Assembly (NCBI GenBank): GCA_965279095.1
Contig: CBDIHH010000004.1
Coordinates: 186,001 to 250,000, forward strand
Direction of reading: 5' to 3'
DNA from: CBDIHH01 sp965279095
GTDB lineage: Bacteria > Pseudomonadota > Alphaproteobacteria > Caulobacterales > Caulobacteraceae
Length of the DNA: 64,000 bases
Positions 8,551 through 16,614 of this stretch are shown here, piece after piece (within the stretch, counting starts at the first letter, position 1; each line of letters starts with the position of its first letter). The notes below the pieces were generated by a model. The model made no database searches. It was not told where the DNA came from and was given only the letters and a program-made list of their open reading frames with translations. The position numbers were made by a program, and so were the translations under genes.

Positions 8551-9530
8551 GCCAGCCTCCGGCGCAGGCTGAACAGCAGGGCCAGGAAGAAGGGACCGCC
8601 CAGGGCGGCCATGGCGACCCCCAGCCGGACCTCGGCCGCCGAGGGGATGAGCCGCACGGCGATGTCGGCGGCGAGGACCAGGGCCGCGCCGGCCAGGCCA
8701 CTGGGCAAAAGCAGGGCGCCGGGCCGGGCCCCCACCAGGGGCCGCAGCAGGTGCGGGACCACCAGGCCGACGAAGCCGATGATCCCGGTCACCGCGACGC
8801 TGGCGCCGGTGGCCAGCCCCACCCCGGCCAGCATCACCCAGCGCAGCCGGCCGAGGTCCACCCCCAGGGAGCGGGCGCCGACGTCCCCCAGGGTCAGGGC
8901 GTCGAGGCCCCGCCCGCAGGTGAGCAGCAGGGCCACGCCGGCGGCGATGAGGGGCAGGGCCAGGCGGACGTCGTCGACGCTGCGGTCCTGCAGGGAGCCC
9001 AGCAGCCAGGTGACGATCTCGCTGACCGCCCAGGGGTTGGGCGCCAGGCTGAGGGCCAGGGAGAAGCCGGCCTGGGCGACGGTGTTGAGCACCATGCCCC
9101 CCAGGACGAAGGTCACCACGCTGGAGGAGGTCCCGGCCAGGAGCAGCAGCATCAGCACCCCCAGGGCCGCGCCCAGGACCGCCATCACCGGCAGGATCCA
9201 GGGGGCGTCGAAGGCGAGGCCGAGATACAGACTGAGGACCGCGCCCAGGGCGGCCATGGAGGAGACTCCGAGCACGGAGGGATCGGCCAGGGGATTGCGG
9301 GTATAGCCCTGCAGGACCGCGCCGGAGACTCCCAGGGCCATGCCCACGGCCACGCCGAGGAGGGCCCGCGGCAGGCGCAGCTGGACGATGATCGCCCACC
9401 GGGGGTCGGCGGCGTCCATCCAGGCGGAGAGCGGGACCGCCGCCCGGCCGGCCAGCAGGCTGCCCGCCGCCAGGACGGCCACCAGCAGCACGAGACCGCC
9501 GATCAGGAGGGGGCGGGGCGGCGGCCTCAT
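8547..9530 (-). CDS. btuC: Cobalamin ABC transporter permease (FecCD family)
   Basis: A 327-residue inner-membrane protein with about ten hydrophobic segments. It shows FecCD/BtuC landmarks: RLPRALLGVAVGMALGVSGAVLQGYTRNPLADPSVLGVSSMA-type text in the first third (split here by position, residues about 52-95), then GIIGFVGLVVPHLLRPLVG near residue 245, the region that contacts the ATPase. The ATG at 9530 overlaps the binding-protein stop (ATGA) and is followed at once by a membrane segment. A longer reading to 9599 only adds arginine-rich shadow sequence. It would form the dimeric channel that passes vitamin B12 to the cytoplasm. Confidence 0.9.
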   Translation of the reverse strand: MRPPPRPLLIGGLVLLVAVLAAGSLLAGRAAVPLSAWMDAADPRWAIIVQLRLPRALLGVAVGMALGVSGAVLQGYTRNPLADPSVLGVSSMAALGAVLSLYLGLAFDAPWILPVMAVLGAALGVLMLLLLAGTSSSVVTFVLGGMVLNTVAQAGFSLALSLAPNPWAVSEIVTWLLGSLQDRSVDDVRLALPLIAAGVALLLTCGRGLDALTLGDVGARSLGVDLGRLRWVMLAGVGLATGASVAVTGIIGFVGLVVPHLLRPLVGARPGALLLPSGLAGAALVLAADIAVRLIPSAAEVRLGVAMAALGGPFFLALLFSLRRRLA

Positions 9531-10369
9531 GCGGCGGCGTCCCCGCGCCGGGCGGCGGCGAGGGCGGCGGCGGTGTCGATCAGCACCGGGCCGCCGCAAT
9601 AGAGCAGGCGCTGCGGGAAGCTGGCCCGGCGCATGCGCCCGGCGATGGCGGCGAGGGCCGGGTGGGCGATGACCCGGTCGGCCCAGGTGGGGGCGCCGGG
9701 CTCCAGCGCCCCGGCCAGCAGGACCTGGGGCGGATCGGCGACCAGCCGCTCCAGGGGGATCACCCCCCAGCCGACCAGGCCGTAGCGGTCGGCGGCGTTG
9801 TCGAAGCCGCAGCGGCGCATCATCTCGTCGACCAGGGCGCCGCGGCCGGCGGCGAAGCCGTTGGGCTGGTAGACCACGGCGCTGAGGCGCCCGGCGCCGG
9901 GGGGCGGGGCGGCGGCGGCCAGGGCGGCCTCGATGCGGCCGACCAGGGCCTCGCCCCGCGCCGGCCGTCCCACCAGGGCGGCGATGCGGCGCACCTGGGC
10001 CAGGCTCTGGGCCACGGTGGCGGGCACGTCGAACAGGGCCATGGCCACCCCCAGCCGGGCCAGGGCGGCGCGGGTGGCCGGGGAGGAATGGCCCGCCGCC
10101 AGCACCAGGTCGGGGCGCAGGGCGACCACCTCCTCGGCGCTCTCATAGGTGAAGGGCAGGGTGCGGGCCACGGCGGCGATGGTGGAGCCGTGGGGGTCGC
10201 GGGCATAGTGGCTGAGGGCGGCGATCTGGCCCCGGTCGGCGACCTGCACGAGGATGGCGTCGAGGCAGGGGTTGAGCGAGACCACCCGCCGCGGCGACGC
10301 CGCCGACGCGCCGCCGCCCACGAGGGCGACGGCGCCGGCGACGGCGGCCCGGCGGGTGGTCGCCGACAT
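9527..10369 (-). CDS. btuF: Cobalamin ABC transporter periplasmic binding protein
   Basis: A 280-residue helical-backbone binding protein of the BtuF/FhuD class. The N-terminus (TTRRAAVAGAVALVGGGASA) is a signal peptide with twin arginines, so export may be Tat-dependent. Next come RRVVSLNPCLDAIL, then ALRPDLVLAAGHSSPATRAAL, the standard end of lobe 1. The start codon shares one base with the btuB stop (TGATG). Shadow reading upstream to 10612 lies within btuB and is rejected. It should hand B12 from the receptor to the BtuC-BtuD complex. Confidence 0.88.
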   Translation of the reverse strand: MSATTRRAAVAGAVALVGGGASAASPRRVVSLNPCLDAILVQVADRGQIAALSHYARDPHGSTIAAVARTLPFTYESAEEVVALRPDLVLAAGHSSPATRAALARLGVAMALFDVPATVAQSLAQVRRIAALVGRPARGEALVGRIEAALAAAAPPPGAGRLSAVVYQPNGFAAGRGALVDEMMRRCGFDNAADRYGLVGWGVIPLERLVADPPQVLLAGALEPGAPTWADRVIAHPALAAIAGRMRRASFPQRLLYCGGPVLIDTAAALAAARRGDAAA

Positions 10370-12324
10370 CAGAACCGCGCCCGCAGGCCGAGGGCGGCGG
10401 TGCGGCGCAGCTGGCCGTAGCCGGCGACCGTCTCGTAGCGCTCGTCGCCGAGGTTCTCGATGCGGCCAAAGACTTCCAGGCGTTCCGTGAGCGGATAGGC
10501 GGCCCGCACATCGACCAGGACATAGCCCTTGTCGCGGGTGCGGCCGGCGGCGTCGTCGAAGCTGTCGGACGCATAGCGGGCGGCCAGGCTGGTGGTCAGG
10601 CGCACCGGCCACAGGTAGCTGACCTGCAGGTTGGCGGTGTCGCGGGGGCGGCGGGGCAGGTCGCGGCCGCGGTTGGGGCTGCCGGCGGAGGTGTTCTCCG
10701 TGTCGGTCCAGGTGTAGTTGGCCGAGACGGTGAGGGCCGGGGTCACCTTGGCCTGGGCCTGCAGCTCCAGCCCCTGGGCGGTGGCGCTGGCGATGTTCTC
10801 GTAATAGCCGAACCGCCGCGCGCCGGTGGGGCCGACGCAGGCGGGACCGGCGCCGACCCCCGGGCAGGACACGAAGTCGATCTGGTTGGTCGTGTCGCGG
10901 TGGAAATAGGCGGCCTGCAGCACCAGCCGCCGGTCGGCGAGGGAGTGCTCGATCCCCGCGTCCCAGCTGTCGGCGGCCTCGGGCGCCAGGCGGGTGTTCC
11001 CGTAGTCGCTGTAGAGCTGGTAGAGGCTGGGGGCCTTGAACCCCTGGCCCCAGCTGGCCCGCAGCACCGTGGCCCCGTCGTTCAGCGCCCAGGCGGCCGA
11101 GGCCTGGCCCACGGCGGAGTCGCCGAAGGTGTCATGGTCGTCGCGGCGCACCCCGGCGGCCACGGTCACGCCCGGGGCCAGCTCGCCCACCACCTGGCCG
11201 TAGACGCCGGTGAGGTCGACGCCGCGGCGAACGGACGCCGGGTTGGGCGCGAAGGCCGACGGCGAGGCGGTGCGGAAGGTGGAGCGCTCGCGCTCGGCCC
11301 CGAACACCCCCGACCAGGCGTCCGTGACCTTGACCGTGCCCTGGTATTCCAGGCGGCCGTTGCGGCCGATGGAGTCGAAGGTGCGGGGGGTGACCGCCTG
11401 GCGGGGGTTGAAGTTGTGGCGGTCGGTGTCGGTGTAGGCGTAGCCGAGCCGGTTGACGAGGCGGCCCTCCAGGAGCGCGAGGTTGGCGCCGGCATAGGCG
11501 ACGATGTCGCGGGTGGTGCCGTATTCATCGGTGTCGGCGAAGGCGAACAGGGGCGCGGGGAAGCCGTCGAAGCCGTTGCGGCCCTTGGAATAGACGGCGC
11601 GCAGGTCCAGGGACAGCTGGTCGGTGACGGCGATACGGGCCTTGCCCGAGGCGCCGGTGTGGCGATAGCCGTCGCGCTCCTTACCGCCGCGGGCCTGGCT
11701 GAAGCTGGAGACGCCGTCGGTGACGTAGCGGGCGGCGGCGGCCTGCCATTGCACCCGCTCGGATTTGCCGCCGAGGCCGGCGCGCAGATAGGCGGTGTTC
11801 TGGGAGCCGACCTCGGCGTCGAGGCGGCCCTCCAGGGTCTGCTCGGGGACGCGGGTGATGATGTTGACCACCCCGCCGATGGCCTGGCTGCCCCACAGCA
11901 CCGACTGGGCGCCACGCAGCACCTCGATGTGGTCGATGTCGCCCACCAGCAGGTTGCCGAAGTTGTAGCCCCCGGCGGTGGCGGAGGGGTCATTGAGCTT
12001 GACCCCGTCGATGAGGACGGCGGTGTGGCTCTCCTCGGCGCCGCGGATGCGCAGGGAGGCGGCGCCGCCGAGGCCGCCGGCGCGCGAGACGACCACGCCA
12101 GGGGTCTGGGCGAGCAGGTCGGAGACGGCGATGACCTGGCTCTCGCGCAGGGCTGAGGGGCCGATCAGGGTGATCTGGCCGCCGACGGTGGCGATGGGCC
12201 GGGGGGCGCGGTTGGCGGTGACCACGACCCCGTCGAGCTCGACGGGGAGCAGGGCCTGGGCGGCCATGGCGGGGGCGGCCGACAGCAGGGCGGCGGCGCA
12301 GACGGAGTACAGGATTCGGTTCAC
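10369..12324 (-). CDS. btuB: TonB-dependent vitamin B12 receptor
   Basis: A 651-residue outer-membrane receptor. The signal peptide ends AAPAMAA; a TonB box (LDGVVVTANR) follows, then a plug with SLRIRGAEESHTAVLIDGVKLNDP and HIEVLRGAQSVLWGSQAIGGVVNIIT, and a barrel ending in the aromatic LGLRARF. The start is GTG, placed behind an AAGGAAGA stretch. It is the first gene of a btuB-F-C-D operon whose leader carries a cobalamin riboswitch (12466-12640), so expression should be shut down when B12 is plentiful. Length and plug text match BtuB rather than siderophore receptors, and the riboswitch makes the assignment strong. Confidence 0.92.
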   Translation of the reverse strand: MNRILYSVCAAALLSAAPAMAAQALLPVELDGVVVTANRAPRPIATVGGQITLIGPSALRESQVIAVSDLLAQTPGVVVSRAGGLGGAASLRIRGAEESHTAVLIDGVKLNDPSATAGGYNFGNLLVGDIDHIEVLRGAQSVLWGSQAIGGVVNIITRVPEQTLEGRLDAEVGSQNTAYLRAGLGGKSERVQWQAAAARYVTDGVSSFSQARGGKERDGYRHTGASGKARIAVTDQLSLDLRAVYSKGRNGFDGFPAPLFAFADTDEYGTTRDIVAYAGANLALLEGRLVNRLGYAYTDTDRHNFNPRQAVTPRTFDSIGRNGRLEYQGTVKVTDAWSGVFGAERERSTFRTASPSAFAPNPASVRRGVDLTGVYGQVVGELAPGVTVAAGVRRDDHDTFGDSAVGQASAAWALNDGATVLRASWGQGFKAPSLYQLYSDYGNTRLAPEAADSWDAGIEHSLADRRLVLQAAYFHRDTTNQIDFVSCPGVGAGPACVGPTGARRFGYYENIASATAQGLELQAQAKVTPALTVSANYTWTDTENTSAGSPNRGRDLPRRPRDTANLQVSYLWPVRLTTSLAARYASDSFDDAAGRTRDKGYVLVDVRAAYPLTERLEVFGRIENLGDERYETVAGYGQLRRTAALGLRARF

Positions 12325-12465
12325 TTTGGTGTCTTCCTTCGACGTTGACCGACGCCGAAGGAGCCCACGACAACCGCAGGCCCTCCGCGGCGTGCGGGGG
12401 CTAGCGTCGCCAGATCGGGATCACACCCGTTTCGCCCGGCCGACCCCGCCCGTTCGAAAGACGAC

Positions 12466-12640
12466 TGTGACGGGCAGGTCTCCTGGCTCGCGGGTCGTCA
12501 TCTGCGTCATGCCTTCCCAGGCGAGAGGCCCAGTGGCGTAGAGATTGACGCAGACTCGCCGCTTACAGTTGCGGGGGCAGCCCGGGCGTTTCACCCGAGT
12601 TCCCTTTTGCTCCCCCTTGCGGGGAACCCATCACGGGGCG
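12466..12640 (-). promoter_or_regulatory. Cobalamin riboswitch
   Basis: Read on the minus strand, the leader contains the standard elements in order: GGGAA, GGTGAAA, GGGCTGCCCCCGCAACTGTAAG in two blocks, the GCCACTGGG core (around 12530-12540), and the B12 box AGCCAGGAGACCTGCC at 12473-12488. It ends about 140 nt before the btuB GTG start, leaving room for an expression platform. It should repress btuBFCD when adenosyl- or other cobalamin binds. It begins only about 40 bp after the ApbE stop. Confidence 0.95.
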
Positions 12641-12677
12641 GGCTATAGACCCCACCGCCCGGCGGTTCAACCGACGA

Positions 12678-13649
12678 TCAGTCGAGCATCGCCGCCAGGG
12701 CGGAGGACAGATGCTCGGCCCCGCCTTCCAAGGCGAACAGGGCCGCGACGCGGCGCCGCTCGGCATAGGCGGGCCCGGCCTGGGGCCCCAGGACCAGCAG
12801 GGCGGTGGCCAGGGCGTCGGCGGCCAGGGCGGTCTTGGCCACCACGCTGACGCTGAGGAGGCCGTGGCCCAGGGGCCGGCCGGTGCGCGGATCCAGCGTG
12901 TGGCCATAGCGGCGGCCGTCGTGCTCGAAGCAGCGGATATAGTCCCCCGAGGTGGCCACCGCCTGGCCGTGCAGGGCGAGACGGGTCGGCGCGGCGCCGG
13001 CGGCGGGGTCGGACTCCAGGGCCACCCACCACGGCTGGCCGTCGGGTCGCACCCCGTGGCCGGACAGTTCGCCGCCCACCTCCACCAGCCAGGCGTCGGC
13101 GCCCAGGGCGGCGAGGGCGTCGGCGGCGCGGTCGACGCCGAACCCCTTGGCGATGCCCGACAGGTCCAGGCGCAGGCCGCCGGGCTGGAAGGCGCGGCTG
13201 GCGGCGGGATCGAGGCGGAGGCGTCGCCAGCCGCCGGCGGCGAGGGCGTCGGTGATCGCCGCCTCGTCCGGGGGCGTCGCCGAGGGCACGCGGCCGAAGC
13301 CCCACAGGTCGACCAGGGCGCCGATGGCGGGGTCGAAGGCGCCGCCGGTGTCCTCCGCCAGGGCCAGGCCGTGGGCGAGGACGGTCATCAGGGGCTGCGG
13401 CAGGTCATGCCAGCCGGGGGCGGCCTTGTTAAAGCGGGACAGGTCGGAGGCGGGCTCCCAGGGGCTCATCTGCGCCACGACGCGGTCGAGGGCGCCCTGG
13501 ACGGCGCGGGCCACGGCCCGGGCGTCCAGGCCCGGCCCGCAGGCCAGAGCCGACCAGCGTGTGCCCATGCTGGCGCCCTCGGCCCGCACGATGGGGCCGG
13601 CGGGCCGGACAGGGCGCGCGGCGATGGCCGGGATGAGGACCCGGACCAT
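12678..13649 (-). CDS. apbE: FAD:protein FMN transferase (ApbE)
   Basis: A 323-residue flavin transferase that moves FMN from FAD onto a Thr or Ser of an exported protein. ApbE landmarks can be read: ASMGTRWSAL near residue 28, LSRFNKAAPG, GAFDPAIGALVDLWGFG, LDLSGIAKGFGVD, the VEVGGELSGHG block, and the metal-site region HTLDPRTGRPL followed by VVAKTALAADALATALLVLG. No strong signal peptide is seen, although the first 20 residues are mildly hydrophobic, so the location is uncertain. It is the last gene of the PepSY-DUF2271-DUF4198-apbE operon (gap 6 bp). Its likely substrate is the DUF2271 protein, which carries a DGVSSAT motif. Confidence 0.9.
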   Translation of the reverse strand: MVRVLIPAIAARPVRPAGPIVRAEGASMGTRWSALACGPGLDARAVARAVQGALDRVVAQMSPWEPASDLSRFNKAAPGWHDLPQPLMTVLAHGLALAEDTGGAFDPAIGALVDLWGFGRVPSATPPDEAAITDALAAGGWRRLRLDPAASRAFQPGGLRLDLSGIAKGFGVDRAADALAALGADAWLVEVGGELSGHGVRPDGQPWWVALESDPAAGAAPTRLALHGQAVATSGDYIRCFEHDGRRYGHTLDPRTGRPLGHGLLSVSVVAKTALAADALATALLVLGPQAGPAYAERRRVAALFALEGGAEHLSSALAAMLD

Positions 13650-13655
13650 GGGCGG

Positions 13656-14474
13656 CTAGGGCCTCAGCACCTCGAAGGTGGCGGTGTAGGCGGCGTTGCG
13701 GGCGGCGCCCGGGACCGAGCCCTTCTCGTCGCGCACCGAGGCGTTGACCCACCACATGCCGGCCTCGGGCCAGGTGAGGGTGAAGGCGCCGTCGGCGCCG
13801 GTCTTCACCTTGATCTCGCCGGGAGCGGACCGGTAGCGCGAGGCGCCGGGGAGGCTGGTCACCTCGACCCCCGCGGCGGGCTTGCCGTCGAGCAGCAGGC
13901 GGAACGTGGCGGCCTCGCCGGCGACAATGTCGTTGGGGTGGGTGACCGGGGCCAGCTCCAGGCCCTGGCCGCTGGGCTTGAGCGCCCCGTCGGTGGGCTT
14001 GCCGCGGGTGACGAAGGTCTCGTTGCGGGTCTGGTTCTGGCTGAGCTTGACGTCGGTGGCGCCGGCGGGGATCTCGCGGCTCATGCCCTCGGCGGCGCCG
14101 CGCCACATCTTGTCGACGCCGTCCAGCTTGTAGCGGGCCGAGAGCATCTGGCCGGAGGCGGCGATGCGGTAGGTGCCCGGCTGGGTCAGGTGGACGTCGA
14201 AGGTGGAGCGATACTGGCCGGTGGATGCGTTCTCGATCTTGCCCGCGGCGCCGTCGGGGGCGGTGACGGTCACCCCCTCCAGGCGCATGGGCCGGTGGTC
14301 GGGGTGGAACAGCTCGTTGGAGACGGCGGCGTCCACCGTCACCCAGGGGTCTTCCCCGGACAGCACGGTGGCGGAGGGGACCATCCACTGGCGGTGGGCC
14401 TGGGCGGCCAAGGGCATGGCCAGGACCGGGACCATGGCGGCGGCGACGGCGAGGGCGCGCAAGGCGATCGACAT
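13656..14474 (-). CDS. Periplasmic DUF4198 protein
   Basis: A 272-residue secreted protein; the signal peptide ends AAQAHRQWM, with the His just after cleavage typical of DUF4198 proteins. The body is beta-rich (TVDAAVSNELFHPDH, a QPGTYRI segment) and ends with a carboxypeptidase-regulatory-like or Ig-like repeat (GADGAFTLTWPEAGMWWVNAS). Relatives occur beside nickel/cobalt and iron uptake genes, where a metal-handling role is suspected. Here it lies between the DUF2271 gene (12 bp upstream) and apbE. It has no flavinylation-like motif itself. Function is inferred from family and context only. Confidence 0.8.
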   Translation of the reverse strand: MSIALRALAVAAAMVPVLAMPLAAQAHRQWMVPSATVLSGEDPWVTVDAAVSNELFHPDHRPMRLEGVTVTAPDGAAGKIENASTGQYRSTFDVHLTQPGTYRIAASGQMLSARYKLDGVDKMWRGAAEGMSREIPAGATDVKLSQNQTRNETFVTRGKPTDGALKPSGQGLELAPVTHPNDIVAGEAATFRLLLDGKPAAGVEVTSLPGASRYRSAPGEIKVKTGADGAFTLTWPEAGMWWVNASVRDEKGSVPGAARNAAYTATFEVLRP

Positions 14475-14486
14475 GGCGGGGCTTCC

Positions 14487-15002
14487 TTAGGGTTTGGCGA
14501 CAAGGGTGACGGCGCCCAGTTCGGACGCCCCCTGGCCCTTGGCGGACTGGGCGGCCTTGGGGGGCCAGGCGAAGGGGATCTTGACGATGTCGTGCCCGCC
14601 GACCTCGCGGACGGCCTCGACCACCAGGGCGTACTGGCCGGCGGGGAGGTTGGCCAGGGGGCCGCCGGCGCTGGTGAAGGCCATGGACTGGGGGCCGGGG
14701 GCGCGGGTGGCGCTGCTGACCCCGTCGAAGGCGGTCTGCTCGCGGCCGGTGCGGCGCCACCACTGGCGCAGGTCCTTCAGCCAGGTCTCGCCGCTCTCGC
14801 CGGCCTTCTTGTTCTTGACGTCGTACCAGACCGCCAGGGTGCCGGCGGCGGACTGGTCGGCGCGCTGGATCCAGATGGCGACATAGGGGCGGTGGTATTC
14901 GGCCACCGTCAGGGCGGGGACCTGGACGGTGAGGTTCAGGGTCGCGGCGGCGGCGGGGACCGAGAAGGCCGACAGGGCGAGGGCGGGGAGCAGTCTGCGC
15001 AT
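14487..15002 (-). CDS. Periplasmic DUF2271 protein with ApbE flavinylation motif
   Basis: A 171-residue exported protein: signal peptide MRRLLPALALSAFSVPAAAA, then a DUF2271 domain with YVAIWIQRADQS, TLAVWYDV and WLKDLRQWWRR. Residues 93-99 read DGVSSAT, which matches the ApbE target pattern D-G-x-S/T-G/S-A-T known from NqrC and RnfG-type flavoproteins; Thr99 (codon 14706-14708) would carry FMN. Its neighbours are a PepSY membrane protein and ApbE, exactly the partners such a protein needs. I infer an extracytoplasmic electron carrier. That DUF2271 proteins as a family are flavinylated is something I recall only in general terms; the motif itself is seen directly. Confidence 0.85.
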   Translation of the reverse strand: MRRLLPALALSAFSVPAAAATLNLTVQVPALTVAEYHRPYVAIWIQRADQSAAGTLAVWYDVKNKKAGESGETWLKDLRQWWRRTGREQTAFDGVSSATRAPGPQSMAFTSAGGPLANLPAGQYALVVEAVREVGGHDIVKIPFAWPPKAAQSAKGQGASELGAVTLVAKP

Positions 15003-15012
15003 GGGGGGCTCG

Positions 15013-15654
15013 TCACAGATGGAGGAAGAGGACGGCCACCAGGGCCGGGATCACGAGCCCCGCCGCCACCAGGGGCCAGGTCAGCTTGCGGGTGCGTGAC
15101 AGCAGATAGAGCAGCAGCAGGCCGGTGACGGCGAACACCAGGCAGGCGACGGCGAACAGGTCGATGAACCAGCTCCAGGCCGGGCCGGTGTTGCGGCCCT
15201 TGTGCAGGTCGTTGAGGAAGGACACCCAGCCGCGGGTGGTCTTGCTGTATTCCGCCTCGCCGGTGGCCCGGTCGATGGTCAGCAGGGCGTCGCCGCCGGG
15301 GCGGGGCAGGGCGACATAGAGCTCATCCGGCGACCAGTCGCCGGTGCGGCCCTCAAGGCTGACCGACAGGGCGTCCTTGGCCCAGCGCGTCACCGCCGGC
15401 GGCAGGGGCGCCTCACGGGCTTCCTGGGGGGCGGTCGCGAGGGTGGCCAGCAGGGGGGCGGGCAGGGCGGCGCGGCGGGTCTCGGTGACGGGCTTGGCGT
15501 CGATCTGGCCGGCGTGGTTGAGGGTGATGCCGGTGATCGAGAACATCACCAGGCCCACCAGGCAGATCGCCGAGCTGATCCAGTGCCACTCGCGGAGCTG
15601 TTTCAGCCAGAAGACCCGGAGGCCGCGCGAGCGGTCGGGCGGGGATGAGGTCAT
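15013..15654 (-). CDS. PepSY-associated membrane protein
   Basis: A 213-residue inner-membrane protein with one N-terminal helix (WHWISSAICLVGLVMFSITG), a periplasmic PepSY-like domain (LYVALPRPGGDALLTIDRATGEAEY), and two C-terminal helices. His residues at the membrane faces (REWHW, TLNHAG, NDLHKGR) are those that bind heme in PiuB/ferric-reductase-like PepSY proteins. It is probably the first gene of the operon leading to DUF2271, DUF4198 and apbE. A cytoplasm-to-periplasm electron route, heme to bound FMN to an unknown acceptor, is plausible. The start at 15654 is preferred over 15693 because the latter adds only an unrelated 13-residue leader. Confidence 0.85.
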   Translation of the reverse strand: MTSSPPDRSRGLRVFWLKQLREWHWISSAICLVGLVMFSITGITLNHAGQIDAKPVTETRRAALPAPLLATLATAPQEAREAPLPPAVTRWAKDALSVSLEGRTGDWSPDELYVALPRPGGDALLTIDRATGEAEYSKTTRGWVSFLNDLHKGRNTGPAWSWFIDLFAVACLVFAVTGLLLLYLLSRTRKLTWPLVAAGLVIPALVAVLFLHL

Positions 15655-15729
15655 GGGACGCCGGGCCGGGAGGAAACTGCGAACGACTTGCATTAGCAGT
15701 TATGGCGCGTTGCGCAATCCCTCCCGCGC

Positions 15730-16614
15730 CTACAGGTCCTGGGGCGGCGGCTGCTCCGCCTCGAACCAGTCGGCGATCTGGGCGCCGGTCATGAAGACGG
15801 TGTCGTCGCGGGCCATCAGCAGGTCGAGCATCCGCTTGAGGGTGCCGAACCGGTGCGGCACGCCGATCAGGTGCGGGTGAAGGCCCAGGGTGATGACCCG
15901 GGGGTTCTGCGCCAGCTCTTCCTCGAAGGTCTCCAGGGTGGCCTGCAGCCGGGTCAGCATCACGTCGGACGGCAGCTGGTGCACGGCGTGGGACAGGCTG
16001 TCATTGATCTCCATGGAATAGGGCATGGCGATCATCGGCCCGCCGGTGGTCCGCATCCAGGTGGGCAGGTCGTCGAGCACCCAGTCCGAGCAGTAGCGCA
16101 GGCCGTGCGCCTTGAGGATGTCCACCGTGTCGGGGGTCTCCTTGAGGCCCGGCCCGAGCCAGCCCTGCACGGGCTTGCCGGCGAAGCGCGCCAGGATGTC
16201 GAGAGCCTCGCCGATGATCTCGGATTCCGACGCCTCCGCCTGGACCGACTTCTGGTGCAGGCCGTGGCCCATCAGCTCCCAGCCGGCATGGAGCACCGCC
16301 TCGGCGATGGTCGGATAGGTCTCCACCACCGCCGCGTTCATGGTGCAGCCGGCGGGCAGGTCGCGCTCGGCCAGGGCCCGCAGGATGCGGGGCATGCCGC
16401 AGCGCATGCCGTATTCGGCCCAGGAGAAGTTGGGCACGTCGGGCACGGTCTCGACCCCATGCGGGGCGGTGAGCAGCTTGCGCGGCATGGCCGCGTCGAA
16501 GCGCCAGTTCTCGACGTTGACCACCACCTGGACGATCAGCGGCTTGCCGCCGGGGGGCGACAGCCGGGGCCGGTCGCTGGACAGCTCGAAGGGGATGCGC
16601 GGATTGGTGGTCAT
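15730..16614 (-). CDS. Polysaccharide-deacetylase-fold hydrolase (PuuE/imidase-like)
   Basis: A 294-residue cytoplasmic protein of the NodB-fold superfamily, PuuE-like branch. It has no signal peptide, unlike true chitin or peptidoglycan deacetylases. Readable landmarks are VVNVENWRFDAAMPR, SWAEYGMRCGMPRIL, ELMGHGLHQKS, GWLGPGLKETP and LGLHPHLIGVPHR. Related enzymes of this branch open cyclic amides (allantoinase PuuE, cyclic imide hydrolase) rather than deacetylate sugars. The ATG shares one base with the SDR stop upstream (TGATG), so both sit at the end of the leftward catabolic unit. A ring-opening hydrolase is the favoured guess; the substrate is unknown. Confidence 0.75.
   Translation of the reverse strand: MTTNPRIPFELSSDRPRLSPPGGKPLIVQVVVNVENWRFDAAMPRKLLTAPHGVETVPDVPNFSWAEYGMRCGMPRILRALAERDLPAGCTMNAAVVETYPTIAEAVLHAGWELMGHGLHQKSVQAEASESEIIGEALDILARFAGKPVQGWLGPGLKETPDTVDILKAHGLRYCSDWVLDDLPTWMRTTGGPMIAMPYSMEINDSLSHAVHQLPSDVMLTRLQATLETFEEELAQNPRVITLGLHPHLIGVPHRFGTLKRMLDLLMARDDTVFMTGAQIADWFEAEQPPPQDL

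Noticed and set aside
12711..15128. 805-codon plus-strand frame opposite the apbE-DUF2271 genes
   Set aside because: Shadow frame: no domain is recognisable, composition is Gly/Ala/Val-biased, and the opposite strand has four well-supported genes.
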